From assembly GCA_902634935.1 (NCBI GenBank), contig CACPMF010000003.1, positions 1-64,000 on the forward strand: a DNA stretch of 64,000 nucleotides, given 5' to 3'. Below the pieces are notes generated by a model that saw only the letters and a program-made list of their open reading frames with translations, had not been told where the DNA came from and did no database searches. This document shows positions 42,329 to 54,237 of the stretch, piece after piece; position 1 is the stretch's first letter, and every line of letters begins with the position of its first letter. Both the position numbers and the translations under genes were made by a program. The DNA comes from an uncultured Pelagibacteraceae bacterium (lineage in GTDB: Bacteria; Pseudomonadota; Alphaproteobacteria; Pelagibacterales; Pelagibacteraceae).

Positions 42329-42815
42329 ATCTCTCCTTTAAAGATTTGATTGTACTCTTAGTTGTAAATTTTTTTAAATCTCCATTATGTTGAGCAATTT
42401 CTTTTACAAATCTTGAGGAAATAATTTGATTTTCAACATCAGACATTAAAAATATTGTTTCTATTTTATTGTAAAGTTTTCTATTCATTCCAGCTAATTG
42501 AAACTCATATTCAAAATCTGAAACAGCTCTAAGACCTCTTAGAATAATATTTGATTTATATTTTTTGCACAAATCTGTTGTTAGTGAATTAAATGTAATA
42601 ACATCGATATTTTTTTTGGTAAATTTAAGATCAGAGAACAAAGCTTTCTTAACAATATCTACTCTCTCATCGATTGGAAATAAAAAATTTTTTTGGTTTC
42701 CATCTGAAATTGCTACAACTACTTTGTCTACAAATTTTAGAGCTTTTTTAATTACATCTATATGACCAAAGGTTATAGGATCAAAAGTACCGGGATATAT
42801 TGCAATATTTTTCAT
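42321..42815 (-). CDS. coaD: Phosphopantetheine adenylyltransferase
   Basis: CoaD makes dephospho-CoA from phosphopantetheine and ATP. The 164-residue protein begins AIYPGTFDPITFGHIDVI, with the nucleotidyltransferase T/HxGH motif, and has LRGLRAVSDFEYEFQLAGMN and the C-terminal ISSRFVKEIAQHNGD. The start codon shares one base with the gyrA stop, and the stop overlaps the cyclophilin gene by 8 bp. The gyrA-coaD-ppi order is conserved in alphaproteobacteria. Confidence 0.95.
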   Translation of the reverse strand: MKNIAIYPGTFDPITFGHIDVIKKALKFVDKVVVAISDGNQKNFLFPIDERVDIVKKALFSDLKFTKKNIDVITFNSLTTDLCKKYKSNIILRGLRAVSDFEYEFQLAGMNRKLYNKIETIFLMSDVENQIISSRFVKEIAQHNGDLKKFTTKSTIKSLKERYA

Positions 42816-45391
42816 TAAATTAAATTATCATCTAATTTAATAGCCGAAACTACTTTTTCATCACCAGAAAGTTTAATAATTCTAACTCCTTGAGTGTTTC
42901 TTCCTGCCACTCTTATCTCTTTAACAGTAGTTCTGATAACTCTACCTTTGTCAGTTGATATTAATATTTGATCACCCTCAAAAACTGGGAAAGATGATGA
43001 TACATTTCCATTTCTTGATGAGTTGACAATACCAATTATACCTTTTCCACCTCTATTAGTTACTCGAAAATCATAATGGGAAGTTCTTTTTCCATAACCA
43101 TTCTCTGTAATTGAGAGTATAAATTTTTCTTTAGCCTTTACCTCTGATAATCCATCTTTTGAAGATTTTTTTGGAATTTTTTGATCATGATCAATTATAG
43201 ATAATGATACGATTGCATCTTTGTCAGATAAATTTATACCTTTAATGCCTTTAGACGATCTACCTTTAAATACTCTCAATTTTTTAGATTCAAATCTGAT
43301 GCATTTTCCAAACTTTGTACTTAAAATAATGTCTTGATCATCTTTGCAAATTTTTACACCAATAATTTTGTCATCACTATCTAATTTCATAGCAATTTTA
43401 CCTGATTGATTAATAGAACTAAAATCCTCTAAATTATTTTTTCTAATTTTTCCTTTGGCTGTAGCAAAAATAATATGCATTCCTTTTGTATCAACATTTT
43501 CATCTGGAAAAGGCATAATTGAGCTAATCGATTGGTGATTTTTAAGTGGTAGAATGTTGAATAAGGATTTACCTTTTGATGATGCAGATCCTTCAGGTAT
43601 CTTCCAAGCTTTAATTTTGTATGCCAATCCCTCTGTAGAGAAAAAAAGAACAGAGGTATGTGTATTGACTGACAAGGTTTGAACTACTGAGTCTTCATCT
43701 CTAGTTTTAATACCTGTTTTTCCTTTTCCACCTCTTTTTTGTTGTTTTACATTACTTAGTGCACCACGTTTAATATATCCTTGTAACGTAATTGTAATGA
43801 TTACAGCCTCTTTTTGAATAGTTTCTTCAATATCATAATTTAATACAGCATCAATTATTTGTGTTCTTCTTGGTTCAGAAAATTTATCTTTGATTTGTTG
43901 CAAGTCAGCACTTATAACTTTTAGTAATTCTGCTTTAGAATTAATAATTTTTTTATATTGAGTTATTAATTCAGCTAATTTTTTTATTTCTACTTCAATT
44001 TCGTTTATTCCTAAAGCAGTAAGTTTCTGTAATCTTAACTCAAGAATAGATACAACTTGCTCATTAGATAAACTATAAGTTCCTTTATAATTTTTATTAT
44101 CAACTAATTTAATCAATTTTGCTGACTTGTTTATCTTCCACTTTGTTTTTAATAGAGAATTCTTAGCCTCTTCAGGATTTTTGGATTGTCTTATTATTTT
44201 TATTACTTTATCTATATTTTCAACACTGACCGATAATCCGATTAAAATATGAACACGATCTTCTGCTTTTTTTAGATCATATTTAGTTTTTTTTATTACT
44301 ACATCTTCTCTAAATTTTAAAAAATTTTCTAAAAAATCTTTTAAATTACAAGTCTTTGGTTTGTTATCTACAATAGCTAAAGTATTGAAACCAAATGAAC
44401 TTTCAATGGATGTATATTTATATAATTGTCTTTTAATTGTTTCAGGTTCAACACTTGATCTTAAATCAATTGCAACTCTAATTCCTTCTCTATTAGACTC
44501 ATCTCTTATATCTCTAATTCCTTCAATTTTTTTTTCTCTTACTAATTCAGCTATTCTCTCATTTAAAACAGATTTGTTTACTTGATAAGGTATGGAGGTT
44601 ATTACTAATCTTTCTCTACCCCCTTTAGCTTGCTCAATTTTAATATCGCCTCTGATTTTAAAAGAACCTCGGCCAGATTTATAACCTTGTTTAATAATAT
44701 CTTTGCCAATAATAATACCACCAGTTGGAAAATCTGGACCAGGGACATGTTTCATCAATTCACCTAATTTTATGTCCTTATTTTTGATTAAAGCTAAAGT
44801 AGCATCTACAACTTCACCTAAATTATGAGGAGGTATACTTGTTGCCATACCGACAGCAATTCCTCCTGCTCCATTAACTAATAAATTTGGATACTGTGCG
44901 GGAAGGACATCTGGTTCTTGTTCTGTTTCATCATAATTACTTTTGAATGAAACTGTATCTTTTTCAATATCGTCTAATAAAAATTGAGCTATTTTTGCTA
45001 ATCTTGTTTCTGTATATCTCATAGCAGCTGGTGGATCACCATCAATTGAACCAAAATTTCCTTGACCATCAATTAATGGAAGACTCATTGAAAAATCTTG
45101 AACCATTCTAACTAAAGCGTCATATACGGCTTGATCACCATGTGGATGATATTTACCAATTACATCTCCGACTATTCTTGCAGATTTTCTAAATTGTTTT
45201 GACCAATCAAAACCTCCCTTATGCATTGCATACAAAATTCTTCTATGTACTGGTTTTAAACCATCTCTTACATCAGGTAGAGCTCTACTTATTATAACGC
45301 TCATTGCGTAAGACAAGTATGACGAACTCATTTCATCATACATTGAAATTGGTTTGATATTTAAATCTTTAGGTGCCTCGTTTTTTTGCAT
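42815..45391 (-). CDS. gyrA: DNA gyrase subunit A
   Basis: GyrA cuts and rejoins DNA during negative supercoiling. The 858-residue protein has the winged-helix region with the catalytic tyrosine (AAMRYTE, Tyr126), coiled-coil and tower segments, and the C-terminal beta-pinwheel with a GyrA box (QKRGGKG). The presence of the box identifies gyrase rather than ParC. In the quinolone region the residue equivalent to E. coli Ser83 is Gln87 ([10 protein letters not shown]). It is five bases downstream of ssb. Confidence 0.96.
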   Translation of the reverse strand: MQKNEAPKDLNIKPISMYDEMSSSYLSYAMSVIISRALPDVRDGLKPVHRRILYAMHKGGFDWSKQFRKSARIVGDVIGKYHPHGDQAVYDALVRMVQDFSMSLPLIDGQGNFGSIDGDPPAAMRYTETRLAKIAQFLLDDIEKDTVSFKSNYDETEQEPDVLPAQYPNLLVNGAGGIAVGMATSIPPHNLGEVVDATLALIKNKDIKLGELMKHVPGPDFPTGGIIIGKDIIKQGYKSGRGSFKIRGDIKIEQAKGGRERLVITSIPYQVNKSVLNERIAELVREKKIEGIRDIRDESNREGIRVAIDLRSSVEPETIKRQLYKYTSIESSFGFNTLAIVDNKPKTCNLKDFLENFLKFREDVVIKKTKYDLKKAEDRVHILIGLSVSVENIDKVIKIIRQSKNPEEAKNSLLKTKWKINKSAKLIKLVDNKNYKGTYSLSNEQVVSILELRLQKLTALGINEIEVEIKKLAELITQYKKIINSKAELLKVISADLQQIKDKFSEPRRTQIIDAVLNYDIEETIQKEAVIITITLQGYIKRGALSNVKQQKRGGKGKTGIKTRDEDSVVQTLSVNTHTSVLFFSTEGLAYKIKAWKIPEGSASSKGKSLFNILPLKNHQSISSIMPFPDENVDTKGMHIIFATAKGKIRKNNLEDFSSINQSGKIAMKLDSDDKIIGVKICKDDQDIILSTKFGKCIRFESKKLRVFKGRSSKGIKGINLSDKDAIVSLSIIDHDQKIPKKSSKDGLSEVKAKEKFILSITENGYGKRTSHYDFRVTNRGGKGIIGIVNSSRNGNVSSSFPVFEGDQILISTDKGRVIRTTVKEIRVAGRNTQGVRIIKLSGDEKVVSAIKLDDNLI

Positions 45392-45396
45392 AAAAA

Positions 45397-45843
45397 CTAG
45401 AATGGAATATCATCGTCCATATCATTTTGAGCAATGCTATTTTCATCAAAATTTTGTTTATTATCTTGAGAAGGAATTGAATTTTGATTTCCACCACCTA
45501 ACATTGTCAAAGAAGAATTATAACCTTGTATTAAAATTTCTGTCGAATACTTATCTTGACCAGACTGTTCATCTTTCCATTTTCTTGTTGAAAGTTGTCC
45601 TTCAACGTATACTTGTGCGCCTTTTTTGAGATACTGCTGAACGACATTAACTAGTCCCTCGTTAAATACAACCACTCTATGCCATTCTGTTTTCTCTTTT
45701 TTTTCTCCTGTATTTTTATCTTTCCAGGATTGACTAGTTGCAAGGCTTAATCTTGCAACACTTTTGCCATTTACCATTTGTTTCACTTCTGGATCTGCGC
45801 CTAATCGACCGATTAAAAGTACTTTATTTAAACTACCTGCCAT
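45397..45843 (-). CDS. ssb: Single-stranded DNA-binding protein
   Basis: SSB coats single-stranded DNA in replication and repair. The 148-residue protein has an OB fold with [35 protein letters not shown] and [15 protein letters not shown], then a flexible linker and the acidic tail NDMDDDIPF that binds partner proteins. It is divergent from uvrA across an 80-bp gap and upstream of gyrA, the common alphaproteobacterial arrangement. I did not find a recognisable LexA box in the gap. Confidence 0.96.
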   Translation of the reverse strand: MAGSLNKVLLIGRLGADPEVKQMVNGKSVARLSLATSQSWKDKNTGEKKEKTEWHRVVVFNEGLVNVVQQYLKKGAQVYVEGQLSTRKWKDEQSGQDKYSTEILIQGYNSSLTMLGGGNQNSIPSQDNKQNFDENSIAQNDMDDDIPF

Positions 45844-45923
45844 AATATTTTATATCTGATATGTTTATTTATATCACTTATTAAGTTGAATATTAATTTT
45901 ATTAATCTAAAGCAACAAAAATT

Positions 45924-48800
45924 ATGCTTAAAAAGATAGTTATTAAGGGTGCAAAAGAGCACAATTTAAAGAACATCTCACTAGAGATTCCAAAAGATAA
46001 ATTTGTTGTTATTACTGGTCTGTCTGGTTCTGGAAAATCATCTCTAGCATTCGATACCATATATGCTGAGGGGCAAAGAAGGTATGTAGAAAGTTTATCT
46101 GCATATGCAAGACAGTTTTTAGATAAAATGAAAAAACCAAATGTCGACTTGATAGAAGGATTAAGTCCAGCAATTTCAATTGAACAAAAAAATACATCAA
46201 AAAATCCACGATCAACCGTTGCAACTGTAACTGAGATTTATGATTATATGAGAGTGCTTTATGCAAGAGCTGGCGTGCCATATTCACCATTTACTGGTAA
46301 ACCAATTACATCTCAAACTATAAGCCAAATTGTTGATAAAATTAAAGAGCTGCCAAAAAAATCTACAATCTTCTTATATGCTCCAGTAGTTAGAGGTCGT
46401 AAGGGTGAGTATAAAAAAGATATTTTAAATTATAAAAAAAGAGGTTTTAGAAAAATTAAAATAGACGATCAGCTTTATGAAATTGACAATGTACCAGAAT
46501 TAAATAAAAAAGTTAAACATGATATATCTATACTAGTAGATAGAATTGTTATTAATTCATCACTTGGAAATCGATTAGCTGAGAGTGTAGAAACTGCAGT
46601 TAATTTAGCAAATGGTTTATTGTTTGTTGAATATGAAAACGAAACTTTACCAAAAAAATACCGAAAAGTAGAAAAACTAATTTTTTCTACAAAATTCGCT
46701 TGTCCAGAAAGTGGATTTACCATTGAAGAAATTGAGCCTAGACTTTTTTCATTTAATAGTCCCTACGGTGCTTGTGAAGAGTGTGAAGGTATTGGTGTAA
46801 AACTTAATGTAGATCCAAAATTAGTGGTTCCTAATGAAAAAAAAAGTATTGCAGATGGAGCAATTGAACCTTGGTCAAAATCTTCATCTATGTATTACGC
46901 GCAAACTTTAGCATCTTTAGCAAAACATTATGGATTTTCACTTGATGAAAAATGGTCAAAACTTTCAAAAAAAATAAAAGATGTAATACTTTTTGGATCT
47001 GATGATGAGGAGATAAAATTTACTTATGATGATGGTTATGAAAAATATTCTCACAAGAAAACTTTTGAAGGTGTTGTTAATAATTTAGAAAGAAGATATT
47101 TAGAGACTGATAGTGATTGGAAAAGAGAGGAAATAGCTCAATATCAATCTGATACAAAATGTGAAAGATGCAATGGCCAGCGGTTAAAAGATGAGGCTTT
47201 ATGTGTCAAAATTAACGAACTTAACATTAGCGAAGTAACAGAAAAATCAATTTACGATGCAAAAGATTGGTTTAGATCTTTAAATAACAATCTAGATAAA
47301 AGACAATTAAAAATTGCACAACACATATTAAAAGAAATAAATGAAAGGTTAGATTTTTTATTAAACGTTGGTCTTGATTATTTAACACTTTCAAGAGAGT
47401 CTGGAACTCTATCAGGTGGTGAAGCTCAAAGAATTAGACTAGCATCTCAAATTGGTTCAGGACTTACAGGAGTTTTATATGTTTTAGATGAACCATCAAT
47501 TGGATTGCACCAAAAAGACAATGTTAAATTAATTGATGCTTTAAAAAGATTAAGAGATCTTGGTAACACTGTGATTGTTGTTGAACACGATACTGAAACA
47601 ATGGAAAACGCAGACCATATAATTGATCTTGGGCCAGAAGCTGGGAATAAAGGTGGTCAAGTAGTTGCACAAGGTTGTTATGAAGAAATTTTAAAAAATA
47701 ACGATAGTATTACTGGAAGATATTTATCAAATAAAAGCTTTATACCAATTCCAAAAAATAGAAGACTTGCAAAAAATGGAAGATTTTTAGAAATCAATGG
47801 TGCAAGTGGTAATAACTTAAATAATGTTAATCTTAAAATTCCATTAGGTAGTTTTACTTGTGTTACAGGGGTATCAGGAAGTGGTAAATCAACTTTAGTT
47901 CTTCAAACTCTTTACAACGCTTTAAACCTTACTCTAAATAATAATAAGTCTAGAAAAATTCCTCAACCTTTTAGAGGTTTTAAAGGTATTGAGTTAATTG
48001 ATAAAGTTATCGATATTGATCAATCTCCAATTGGACGAACACCAAGGTCAAATCCTGCAACATATACTGGTGCATTTGGGCCAATAAGAGACTGGTTCAC
48101 AAACTTACCAGAGTCTAAAAGTCGTGGTTACAAACCAGGTCGTTTCTCTTTTAACGTTAAAGGTGGAAGGTGTGAGGCTTGTGAAGGTGATGGAGTAATC
48201 ACATATGAGATGCATTTTTTACCTGACGTATATATTACTTGTGATGATTGTAAGGGAACAAGATATAATAGAGAAACCTTAGAAATTAAATTTAAGGATA
48301 AGAGTATTGCTGATGTGTTGAATATGACAGTTGATGAAGGTTGTGAGTATTTTGAGAATATATCAAATATTAAAACAAAACTTCTAACACTTAAGAAAGT
48401 TGGACTTGGGTATATAAAAATTGGACAACAAGCAACTACTCTATCAGGTGGTGAAGCACAAAGAATTAAATTAGCAAAAGAATTATCAAAGAGGTCAACT
48501 GGAAGAACAATGTATATTCTAGATGAACCTACAACTGGTTTGCATCAACATGATATTAAGAAATTATTAGAAATTCTACATACATTTGTTGCTACAGGAA
48601 ATAGTGTAGTTGTTATTGAGCATAATCTAGATGTAATTAAAACTGCCGATTATATTATTGATATGGGTCCAGAGGGAGGTGTTAAGGGAGGAAATATTAT
48701 AGCTGAAGGAAAACCTGAAGATGTGGCAAAAGTTGACGGTAGTTACACTGGAAAATTCCTAAAACCTCTTTTAAATACAAAATTTAAAAAAACTGCTTAA
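45924..48800 (+). CDS. uvrA: Excinuclease ABC subunit A
   Basis: UvrA detects DNA lesions in nucleotide excision repair. The 958-residue protein has two ABC ATPase modules: Walker [15 protein letters not shown] near residue 31 with signature [12 protein letters not shown], and [14 protein letters not shown] near residue 650 with a second [12 protein letters not shown]. Zinc modules are intact: CEECEG with CERCNG in the first half and CEACEG with CDDCKG in the second. It is divergent from ssb. Confidence 0.97.
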   Translation: MLKKIVIKGAKEHNLKNISLEIPKDKFVVITGLSGSGKSSLAFDTIYAEGQRRYVESLSAYARQFLDKMKKPNVDLIEGLSPAISIEQKNTSKNPRSTVATVTEIYDYMRVLYARAGVPYSPFTGKPITSQTISQIVDKIKELPKKSTIFLYAPVVRGRKGEYKKDILNYKKRGFRKIKIDDQLYEIDNVPELNKKVKHDISILVDRIVINSSLGNRLAESVETAVNLANGLLFVEYENETLPKKYRKVEKLIFSTKFACPESGFTIEEIEPRLFSFNSPYGACEECEGIGVKLNVDPKLVVPNEKKSIADGAIEPWSKSSSMYYAQTLASLAKHYGFSLDEKWSKLSKKIKDVILFGSDDEEIKFTYDDGYEKYSHKKTFEGVVNNLERRYLETDSDWKREEIAQYQSDTKCERCNGQRLKDEALCVKINELNISEVTEKSIYDAKDWFRSLNNNLDKRQLKIAQHILKEINERLDFLLNVGLDYLTLSRESGTLSGGEAQRIRLASQIGSGLTGVLYVLDEPSIGLHQKDNVKLIDALKRLRDLGNTVIVVEHDTETMENADHIIDLGPEAGNKGGQVVAQGCYEEILKNNDSITGRYLSNKSFIPIPKNRRLAKNGRFLEINGASGNNLNNVNLKIPLGSFTCVTGVSGSGKSTLVLQTLYNALNLTLNNNKSRKIPQPFRGFKGIELIDKVIDIDQSPIGRTPRSNPATYTGAFGPIRDWFTNLPESKSRGYKPGRFSFNVKGGRCEACEGDGVITYEMHFLPDVYITCDDCKGTRYNRETLEIKFKDKSIADVLNMTVDEGCEYFENISNIKTKLLTLKKVGLGYIKIGQQATTLSGGEAQRIKLAKELSKRSTGRTMYILDEPTTGLHQHDIKKLLEILHTFVATGNSVVVIEHNLDVIKTADYIIDMGPEGGVKGGNIIAEGKPEDVAKVDGSYTGKFLKPLLNTKFKKTA

Positions 48801-48833
48801 TATTGTAAAAAAAACATTGTATAACTAATTTTT

Positions 48834-49436
48834 ATGACTTCGATTCTACAATCATTATCAAAAACAGTTCATTTATCTTTAGGAATATCTGTAATTCTTT
48901 TTTTAGGTTTGTACTTTGCGAATGGAGGATTTGATATTGATGTTTTATTCTGGAGCTGGGTATTCAGATATATTCATGTGATTGTAGCAACTATGTGGAT
49001 TGGATTACTGTGGTATTTCAATTTCGTTCAAATACCTAATATGCCAAAAATACCAGATGAACAGAAACCTGCTATAGGAAAAGTAATAGCTCCATCCGCC
49101 CTATTCTGGTTTAGATGGGCAGCTTTAGTTACAGTAGTTTCAGGTTTAATTCTTGCATATTTAAATGGATATGTTCATCAAGCAATGACTTTAGGTATTG
49201 GTTCTGGTGGTGGTAAAAATACTGCAATAGGTATTGGTATGTGGTTAGGATTGATAATGGCATTTAATGTTTGGTTTGTTATTTGGCCTAATCAAAAAAG
49301 AGCCTTAGGCATAGTTGAGTGTGAACCTGAGATAAAAGCAAAGTCCGCAAAAACTGCAATGTTATTTTCTAGAACAAATACTCTTCTTTCATTGCCAATG
49401 CTACTTTCAATGGTGGCTGCTCAAAATTTATATTAA
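48834..49436 (+). CDS. PuuD/urate hydroxylase N-terminal-like membrane protein
   Basis: The 200-residue protein has about five membrane helices and resembles the membrane domain of PuuD-type urate hydroxylases (urate oxidase N-terminal family). Matching features are RYIHVIVATMWIGLLWYFN with a likely heme-ligand histidine, the ALFWFRWAALVTVVSGLIL segment, and FNVWFVIWPNQKRAL near the end. The C-terminal cytochrome c domain of true PuuD is missing, and no purine-degradation gene lies nearby, so urate as substrate is doubtful. It overlaps the convergent secF by 4 bp. Confidence 0.75.
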   Translation: MTSILQSLSKTVHLSLGISVILFLGLYFANGGFDIDVLFWSWVFRYIHVIVATMWIGLLWYFNFVQIPNMPKIPDEQKPAIGKVIAPSALFWFRWAALVTVVSGLILAYLNGYVHQAMTLGIGSGGGKNTAIGIGMWLGLIMAFNVWFVIWPNQKRALGIVECEPEIKAKSAKTAMLFSRTNTLLSLPMLLSMVAAQNLY

Positions 49437-50326
49437 TCTTTATCTTCTTTTACTATAGTTCGTTGCGATACTTTTAGGACAACTAAAATTGGGTTTGCAA
49501 TATAAATTGAAGAATAAGTTCCAAATATAACACCCAAGATCATTGCTAATGAAAATCCTTTTAGAATTTCACCTCCAAAAATAAAAATTGATAAAAGTGC
49601 TAATAGTGTAGTGGCAGATGTAATAATTGTTCTTGATAGTGTTTGGTTGATTGAAATATTTGTTAATTCAAAAATTTTAATATCAGAAAATTTTCTTAGA
49701 TTTTCTCTAACCCTATCAAATATTACAACCGTATCATTCATTGAGTATCCAACTATGGTAAGCACTGCTGCAACAATTGATAAATTTATTTCTAATGAAA
49801 AAAGGGAGAAAACTCCAAGTGTAATTATTACATCATGAAAAAGTGCAACGATTGCACCCAAACTAAATTGCCACTCAAATCTTATCCAAATATATAAAAG
49901 CATAGCTGCTAAAGATAAAGCAATAGCTATAATGCCTGATTGTAAAAGTTCAGCACTTACCTTTGGACCAACATTTTCAACTCTTCTAAAATCTACCGTT
50001 CCAATTGAGCCTGAAAGTTTAGTTTTAATATTATCTATAAATTTTGGATCATTTGAATTTTGTTTTTCAAATTTAATAATAAAGTCAGTGTCATTTCCAA
50101 AGTTTTTAACAGACACATCTCCAAGATTTAATTGATTAAAACTGTCTCTAATTTTTTTAATATTTGCAGAATTTAAGTCGGTTCTTAATTCAATTAATGT
50201 ACCTCCTTTAAAATCAACACCATAATTTAACCCTTTAAACGCCAATAGAATTAGCGATGTAACAATAAGAACAATTGAGAGAATATTGAATGATTTGTAA
50301 AACTTATTAAACGATATTTCTCTCAT
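49433..50326 (-). CDS. secF: Protein translocase subunit SecF
   Basis: SecF works with SecD and YajC to complete export through SecYEG using the proton gradient. The 297-residue protein has six membrane helices, the GVDFKGGTLIELR start of the periplasmic domain, and the C-terminal helices with VGYSMNDTVVIFDRVREN and SRTIITSATTLLALLSI. Its start codon shares one base with the secD stop. Confidence 0.95.
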   Translation of the reverse strand: MREISFNKFYKSFNILSIVLIVTSLILLAFKGLNYGVDFKGGTLIELRTDLNSANIKKIRDSFNQLNLGDVSVKNFGNDTDFIIKFEKQNSNDPKFIDNIKTKLSGSIGTVDFRRVENVGPKVSAELLQSGIIAIALSLAAMLLYIWIRFEWQFSLGAIVALFHDVIITLGVFSLFSLEINLSIVAAVLTIVGYSMNDTVVIFDRVRENLRKFSDIKIFELTNISINQTLSRTIITSATTLLALLSIFIFGGEILKGFSLAMILGVIFGTYSSIYIANPILVVLKVSQRTIVKEDKD

Positions 50327-51879
50327 TATATTAAACTCTCTTTTTCCTTATTTTTAATCACATAAAATGCAGTAAATAGTCTTGCTATGAAGTATACAGA
50401 GAATAGCGTAGTTAGAATTCCAACACCTAATGTTATTGAAAATCCTTTGATTGGACCAGATCCCATGAAAAATAATATTACAGCTGCTATTAATGTAGTA
50501 ATATTTGCATCTAAAATTGTAGTTCTTGATTTTGTATAACCAGAATCGAAAGCAATAATTGGATTTCGCTCAGATTTAATTTCTTCTTTTATTCTCTCAA
50601 AAATTAAAACATTTGCATCAACTGCCATTCCAACAGTCAAGATTATTCCTGCTATTCCAGGCAATGTTAGAGTAGCTTCGAATATCGTTAATACACCAAC
50701 AAGTAAAAATAAATTTGAAATTAATGCTAAATTCGCAATTACACCAAAAACTCTATATTTATAAATCATGAATAGTACTACTAATATAAAACCAATTATT
50801 AATGACATTATCCCAGCATCAATTGAATCTTGTCCAAGATCGGGTCCTACTGTTCTCTCCTCAATAATGTTAAGAGGTGCGGGTAAAGCTCCAGATCTTA
50901 ATAATAAAGCTAAATCTGTTGCTGATTGAAATGTAAAATCTCCTGATATTTGACCAGATCCACCAATTATAGGCTCTCTAACTGATGGAGCGCTAATAAT
51001 TTTACCATCAAGTATAATTGCTAGTCTTTTTCCAACTCCTGTACTAGTAGCTCTTCCAAATTTTTTTGCACCTACTCTATCCAAAGTAAAAGATACAACT
51101 GTTTCATTGGTTTGAGAGTTCATAGATGGTTTTGCATCTACTAAGTTGTCACCACTTAAGATAATACGCTTACTAACAATTGCGTTCTCAGAGCCATCTT
51201 CAAATTCTAATTTTTCAGTTCCAAAAGACTCCTCAGTATTTTGAGTAATAAATTGAAAAGTCAAATTAGCAGTTTTTCCTAATAAAGATTTTATTCTGCC
51301 AGGATCATCTAAACCTGGTAATTCTACTAAAATTCTATCATTGCCTCTTTTTAAAATGTTTGGTTCATTGGTTCCAACCTCATCAACTCTTCTTCTTACA
51401 ATTTCAATTGCTTGATCTAAAGAAGCATTCTTTAATAGAACAAGTCCGTATTTAGAAAGCGTTAATTTAAAAGAGTCTTGATTTTTTACAAAATCAAATT
51501 CATGTGACTTATATTGTTGATAGTAAGGATTTATTTCACTTTCATCATCATCTAAAATATTGTTTAATTCATCAGATTTGTCTGGGGTAGTATCAAAAAT
51601 AATTGAATTATCATCTACTGCATAATTTCTTGTAATAATATTCTTATCCTTAAAAAAATTTTTTAACTCCATAACTTTGTTTTGGAGTTTTTGAGTAATT
51701 ACAGGCTTATTATCAATTTCGAGCAATAAGTATGAACCACCTTGTAAATCTAATCCAAGTTTTATATTTTTTGAAAAAAAATTATCATCTATCTTAAAAA
51801 AGTTTGAGATGGAAAAATAAGATAAAATTAAGGTAAATATAATTACACTAAATATTCTTAATTTTGAAAAGTATAACAT
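50326..51879 (-). CDS. secD: Protein translocase subunit SecD
   Basis: The 517-residue protein has an N-terminal membrane helix, the LGLDLQGGSYLLLEID motif, the large periplasmic P1 domain with VRRRVDEVGTNEPNI and GQISGDFTFQSATDLALLLRSGALPAP-type region, and five C-terminal helices including GMAVDANVLIFERIKEE. The length is shorter than in E. coli (615) but normal for alphaproteobacteria. It follows yajC with an 11-bp gap and leads directly into secF. Confidence 0.95.
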   Translation of the reverse strand: MLYFSKLRIFSVIIFTLILSYFSISNFFKIDDNFFSKNIKLGLDLQGGSYLLLEIDNKPVITQKLQNKVMELKNFFKDKNIITRNYAVDDNSIIFDTTPDKSDELNNILDDDESEINPYYQQYKSHEFDFVKNQDSFKLTLSKYGLVLLKNASLDQAIEIVRRRVDEVGTNEPNILKRGNDRILVELPGLDDPGRIKSLLGKTANLTFQFITQNTEESFGTEKLEFEDGSENAIVSKRIILSGDNLVDAKPSMNSQTNETVVSFTLDRVGAKKFGRATSTGVGKRLAIILDGKIISAPSVREPIIGGSGQISGDFTFQSATDLALLLRSGALPAPLNIIEERTVGPDLGQDSIDAGIMSLIIGFILVVLFMIYKYRVFGVIANLALISNLFLLVGVLTIFEATLTLPGIAGIILTVGMAVDANVLIFERIKEEIKSERNPIIAFDSGYTKSRTTILDANITTLIAAVILFFMGSGPIKGFSITLGVGILTTLFSVYFIARLFTAFYVIKNKEKESLI

Positions 51880-51890
51880 TTAAATTAATG

Positions 51891-52175
51891 TTATTTTTTT
51901 GGCTCTACAGTATTTATTAAACCTTGAATTCCAGTAGCTCTAACTACCTCAACATTAATATTTTCGGCGATTTGTACTTCAACTTTGTCATTATCAATTA
52001 TTCTTTCAACAGTACCAACAATACCACCTGAAGTTACAACTTTGTCCCCTCTTTTTAAATTTTCAACCATTGCCTTATGTTCTTTAACTTTCTTTTGCTG
52101 TGGTCTAATTAAAAAGAAATAAAAAATAACAAAAATTAAAATTAACGGTATAAATTGTCCAATTCCACTGTCCAT
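51891..52175 (-). CDS. yajC: Preprotein translocase subunit YajC
   Basis: The 94-residue protein has a single N-terminal membrane helix (FIPLILIFVIFYFFLIRPQQKK) and the family core HKAMVENLKRGDKVVTSGGIVGTV. YajC associates with SecDF. It lies between serS and secD, with 54 bp separating it from serS and 11 bp from secD. Confidence 0.95.
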   Translation of the reverse strand: MDSGIGQFIPLILIFVIFYFFLIRPQQKKVKEHKAMVENLKRGDKVVTSGGIVGTVERIIDNDKVEVQIAENINVEVVRATGIQGLINTVEPKK

Positions 52176-52229
52176 ATGATCCTCTAAAGTTTAAGATTAT
52201 TTATACTATCTAATTTTTAATGACAACTC

Positions 52230-53486
52230 CTAATTGTTCGAAATCTTATCAATATTTCCCATATAGGGTTTCAAGACTTCAGGAATTGAAATTGAGCCGT
52301 CCTCTAATTGATAGTTTTCAAGAATGGCAATAAGGGTTCTACCTACTGCTAAACCACTACCATTAAGAGTACCTACAAATTCGATATTATTATTATTTTT
52401 ATATCTAGCTTTCATTCGTCTGGCTTGGAAAGATCCACATGAAGAACAGCTTGAAATTTCTCTGTATTTGTTTTCTGAAGGAAGCCAAACTTCTAAATCA
52501 TATGTTTTTTCTGCTCCAAAACCCATGTCACCAGTACATAAAATAATTTTTCTATAAGGTAATTTTAGATCATCTAATATTTTAGTTGCACATTCCGTCA
52601 TTCTCTCAAGTTCCTGCATGCATTGATTATTTTCGACAATACTTACAAGTTCAACTTTATAAAATTGATGTTGTCTAATCATTCCTTTTGTATCTTTTCC
52701 ATAACTGCCAGCTTCTTTTCTAAAACAAGGTGTTGATGCAACTAACCTCATAGGAAGTTTTTTTTTATCAATAATTTGGTTTTTAACCATATTTGTTAAT
52801 ATTACTTCGGCTGTAGGTATCAAAAATTTTCTATCATTTTTATCATCAAATTTAATTTCAAATTGGTCATTTTCAAATTTTGGTAATTGTCCTGTTCCAA
52901 ACATAGTTTCATCGGTTGCCATCAAAGGAGGTGATATCTCTGTATATCCATTTTTTTGAATATGTGTATCGATCATAAAATTAGAAATTGCTCTTTCAAG
53001 AGCAGCTAATTTATCTTTAACAAACACAAATCTAGAACCAGTAGTTTTTGAAGCTAAATCAAAATCTAACATATTTAGTTTTTCACCTAACTCATAATGA
53101 CTTAATGGTTTAAATTTGAAATCTTTGATTTCACCAGATTTAGTAATTTCAACATTATCATTTTCATCTTTGCCAACGGGAACTTCATCCAAAGGTAAAT
53201 TAGGTATTGAACTTAGTAAATTATCAAGTTCATTTTTAATAATTTTTTGTTCTTTTGATAAATTTTCAATTTGCTTGGATATTTCTTTAGATTTTTCAAA
53301 TAAAGATTCATCTTTTGATTTAGAGATATTTTTTTTCTCCATCTCAAATTTTTCTTTTTCTTGAATTAACTGTCGATTTTTTTTATCGAGATCTAAAATT
53401 TGATCATAATCGACTTCAGAATTTCTATGACTAAGCGATGTTTTAAAATGTTCTAAATTTTCTCTTATTTCTTTTAAATTATGCAT
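52230..53486 (-). CDS. serS: Seryl-tRNA synthetase
   Basis: The 418-residue class II synthetase charges tRNA-Ser. It has an N-terminal coiled-coil arm (about residues 1-100), motif 2 in [22 protein letters not shown] and motif 3 in [18 protein letters not shown] start at 53486 ([14 protein letters not shown]), which matches family N-termini; the frame extends eight residues further into tatC. It overlaps tatC by 8 bp. In other alphaproteobacteria surE and pcm usually separate serS from yajC; they are absent here. Confidence 0.95.
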   Translation of the reverse strand: MHNLKEIRENLEHFKTSLSHRNSEVDYDQILDLDKKNRQLIQEKEKFEMEKKNISKSKDESLFEKSKEISKQIENLSKEQKIIKNELDNLLSSIPNLPLDEVPVGKDENDNVEITKSGEIKDFKFKPLSHYELGEKLNMLDFDLASKTTGSRFVFVKDKLAALERAISNFMIDTHIQKNGYTEISPPLMATDETMFGTGQLPKFENDQFEIKFDDKNDRKFLIPTAEVILTNMVKNQIIDKKKLPMRLVASTPCFRKEAGSYGKDTKGMIRQHQFYKVELVSIVENNQCMQELERMTECATKILDDLKLPYRKIILCTGDMGFGAEKTYDLEVWLPSENKYREISSCSSCGSFQARRMKARYKNNNNIEFVGTLNGSGLAVGRTLIAILENYQLEDGSISIPEVLKPYMGNIDKISNN

Positions 53487-54237
53487 TTTTTTCTTCTGCT
53501 TTTTTCTCAATTATATTTACAGAAAAAATTGATAATTCATATAAAATAAGCAGCGGAACAGCTAAACCAATTTGTGTAATTGGATCTGGTGGAGTTAAAA
53601 TTGCTGCAGCTCCAAATATCATAACTACAACGTATTTTCTTCTCTCTTTTAAAAAAGTTGAATTAATAACTCCAATTCTTGCTAATAAACTTAAAACTAC
53701 AGGTAGTTGAAAACTCAAACCAAAAGCAAATATCAATTTCATTACTAATGATAGATATTCATTAACTTTTGCTTCAAGTTGAATAGGTAAATTTGTACTT
53801 GCTCCTAAACTTTCAAATGATAAAAAAAACTTTATCGCAAGTGGCATTATTAAATAATAAACAAGCATTCCTCCTAATAGAAATAAAATTGGTGTAATAA
53901 TTAGATAAGGCATAATTGCTTTCTTTTCATGAGTATAAAGTCCAGGTGCAATAAACTTCCAAATCTGTATCAAAATAAATGGACTAGTGATAAAAAAAGC
54001 TGCAAAAAAAGATACTTTTAAATAAGTTAAAAAAGTTTCCTGAAGAGCTGTAAATATTAATCTTCTTTCAATACCGTCATCTCTTACCGCTTCAGCATAT
54101 GGGTTAACTAAAAATCCATAAATATACTCTGAAAAAAAATAACAAATTACAAACAATACAGATAAAAATATTAATGAATGTATTAATCTTTTTCTAAGTT
54201 CAACTAAGTGGCTTATAAATCCCGTTTCTTTATCCAT
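53479..54237 (-). CDS. tatC: Twin-arginine translocase subunit TatC
   Basis: TatC is the six-helix receptor for twin-arginine signal peptides. The 252-residue protein starts [18 protein letters not shown], the family signature with the conserved glutamate, and contains [21 protein letters not shown] and [18 protein letters not shown], then [20 protein letters not shown]. It overlaps tatB by 8 bp and serS by 8 bp. The exported M48 lipoprotein in this window is a possible client. Confidence 0.96.
   Translation of the reverse strand: MDKETGFISHLVELRKRLIHSLIFLSVLFVICYFFSEYIYGFLVNPYAEAVRDDGIERRLIFTALQETFLTYLKVSFFAAFFITSPFILIQIWKFIAPGLYTHEKKAIMPYLIITPILFLLGGMLVYYLIMPLAIKFFLSFESLGASTNLPIQLEAKVNEYLSLVMKLIFAFGLSFQLPVVLSLLARIGVINSTFLKERRKYVVVMIFGAAAILTPPDPITQIGLAVPLLILYELSIFSVNIIEKKAEEKNA

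Noticed and set aside
45844-45923. LexA/SOS box between ssb and uvrA
   Set aside because: Neither GTTC-N7-GTTC nor a CTG-N10-CAG type palindrome is visible in the gap.
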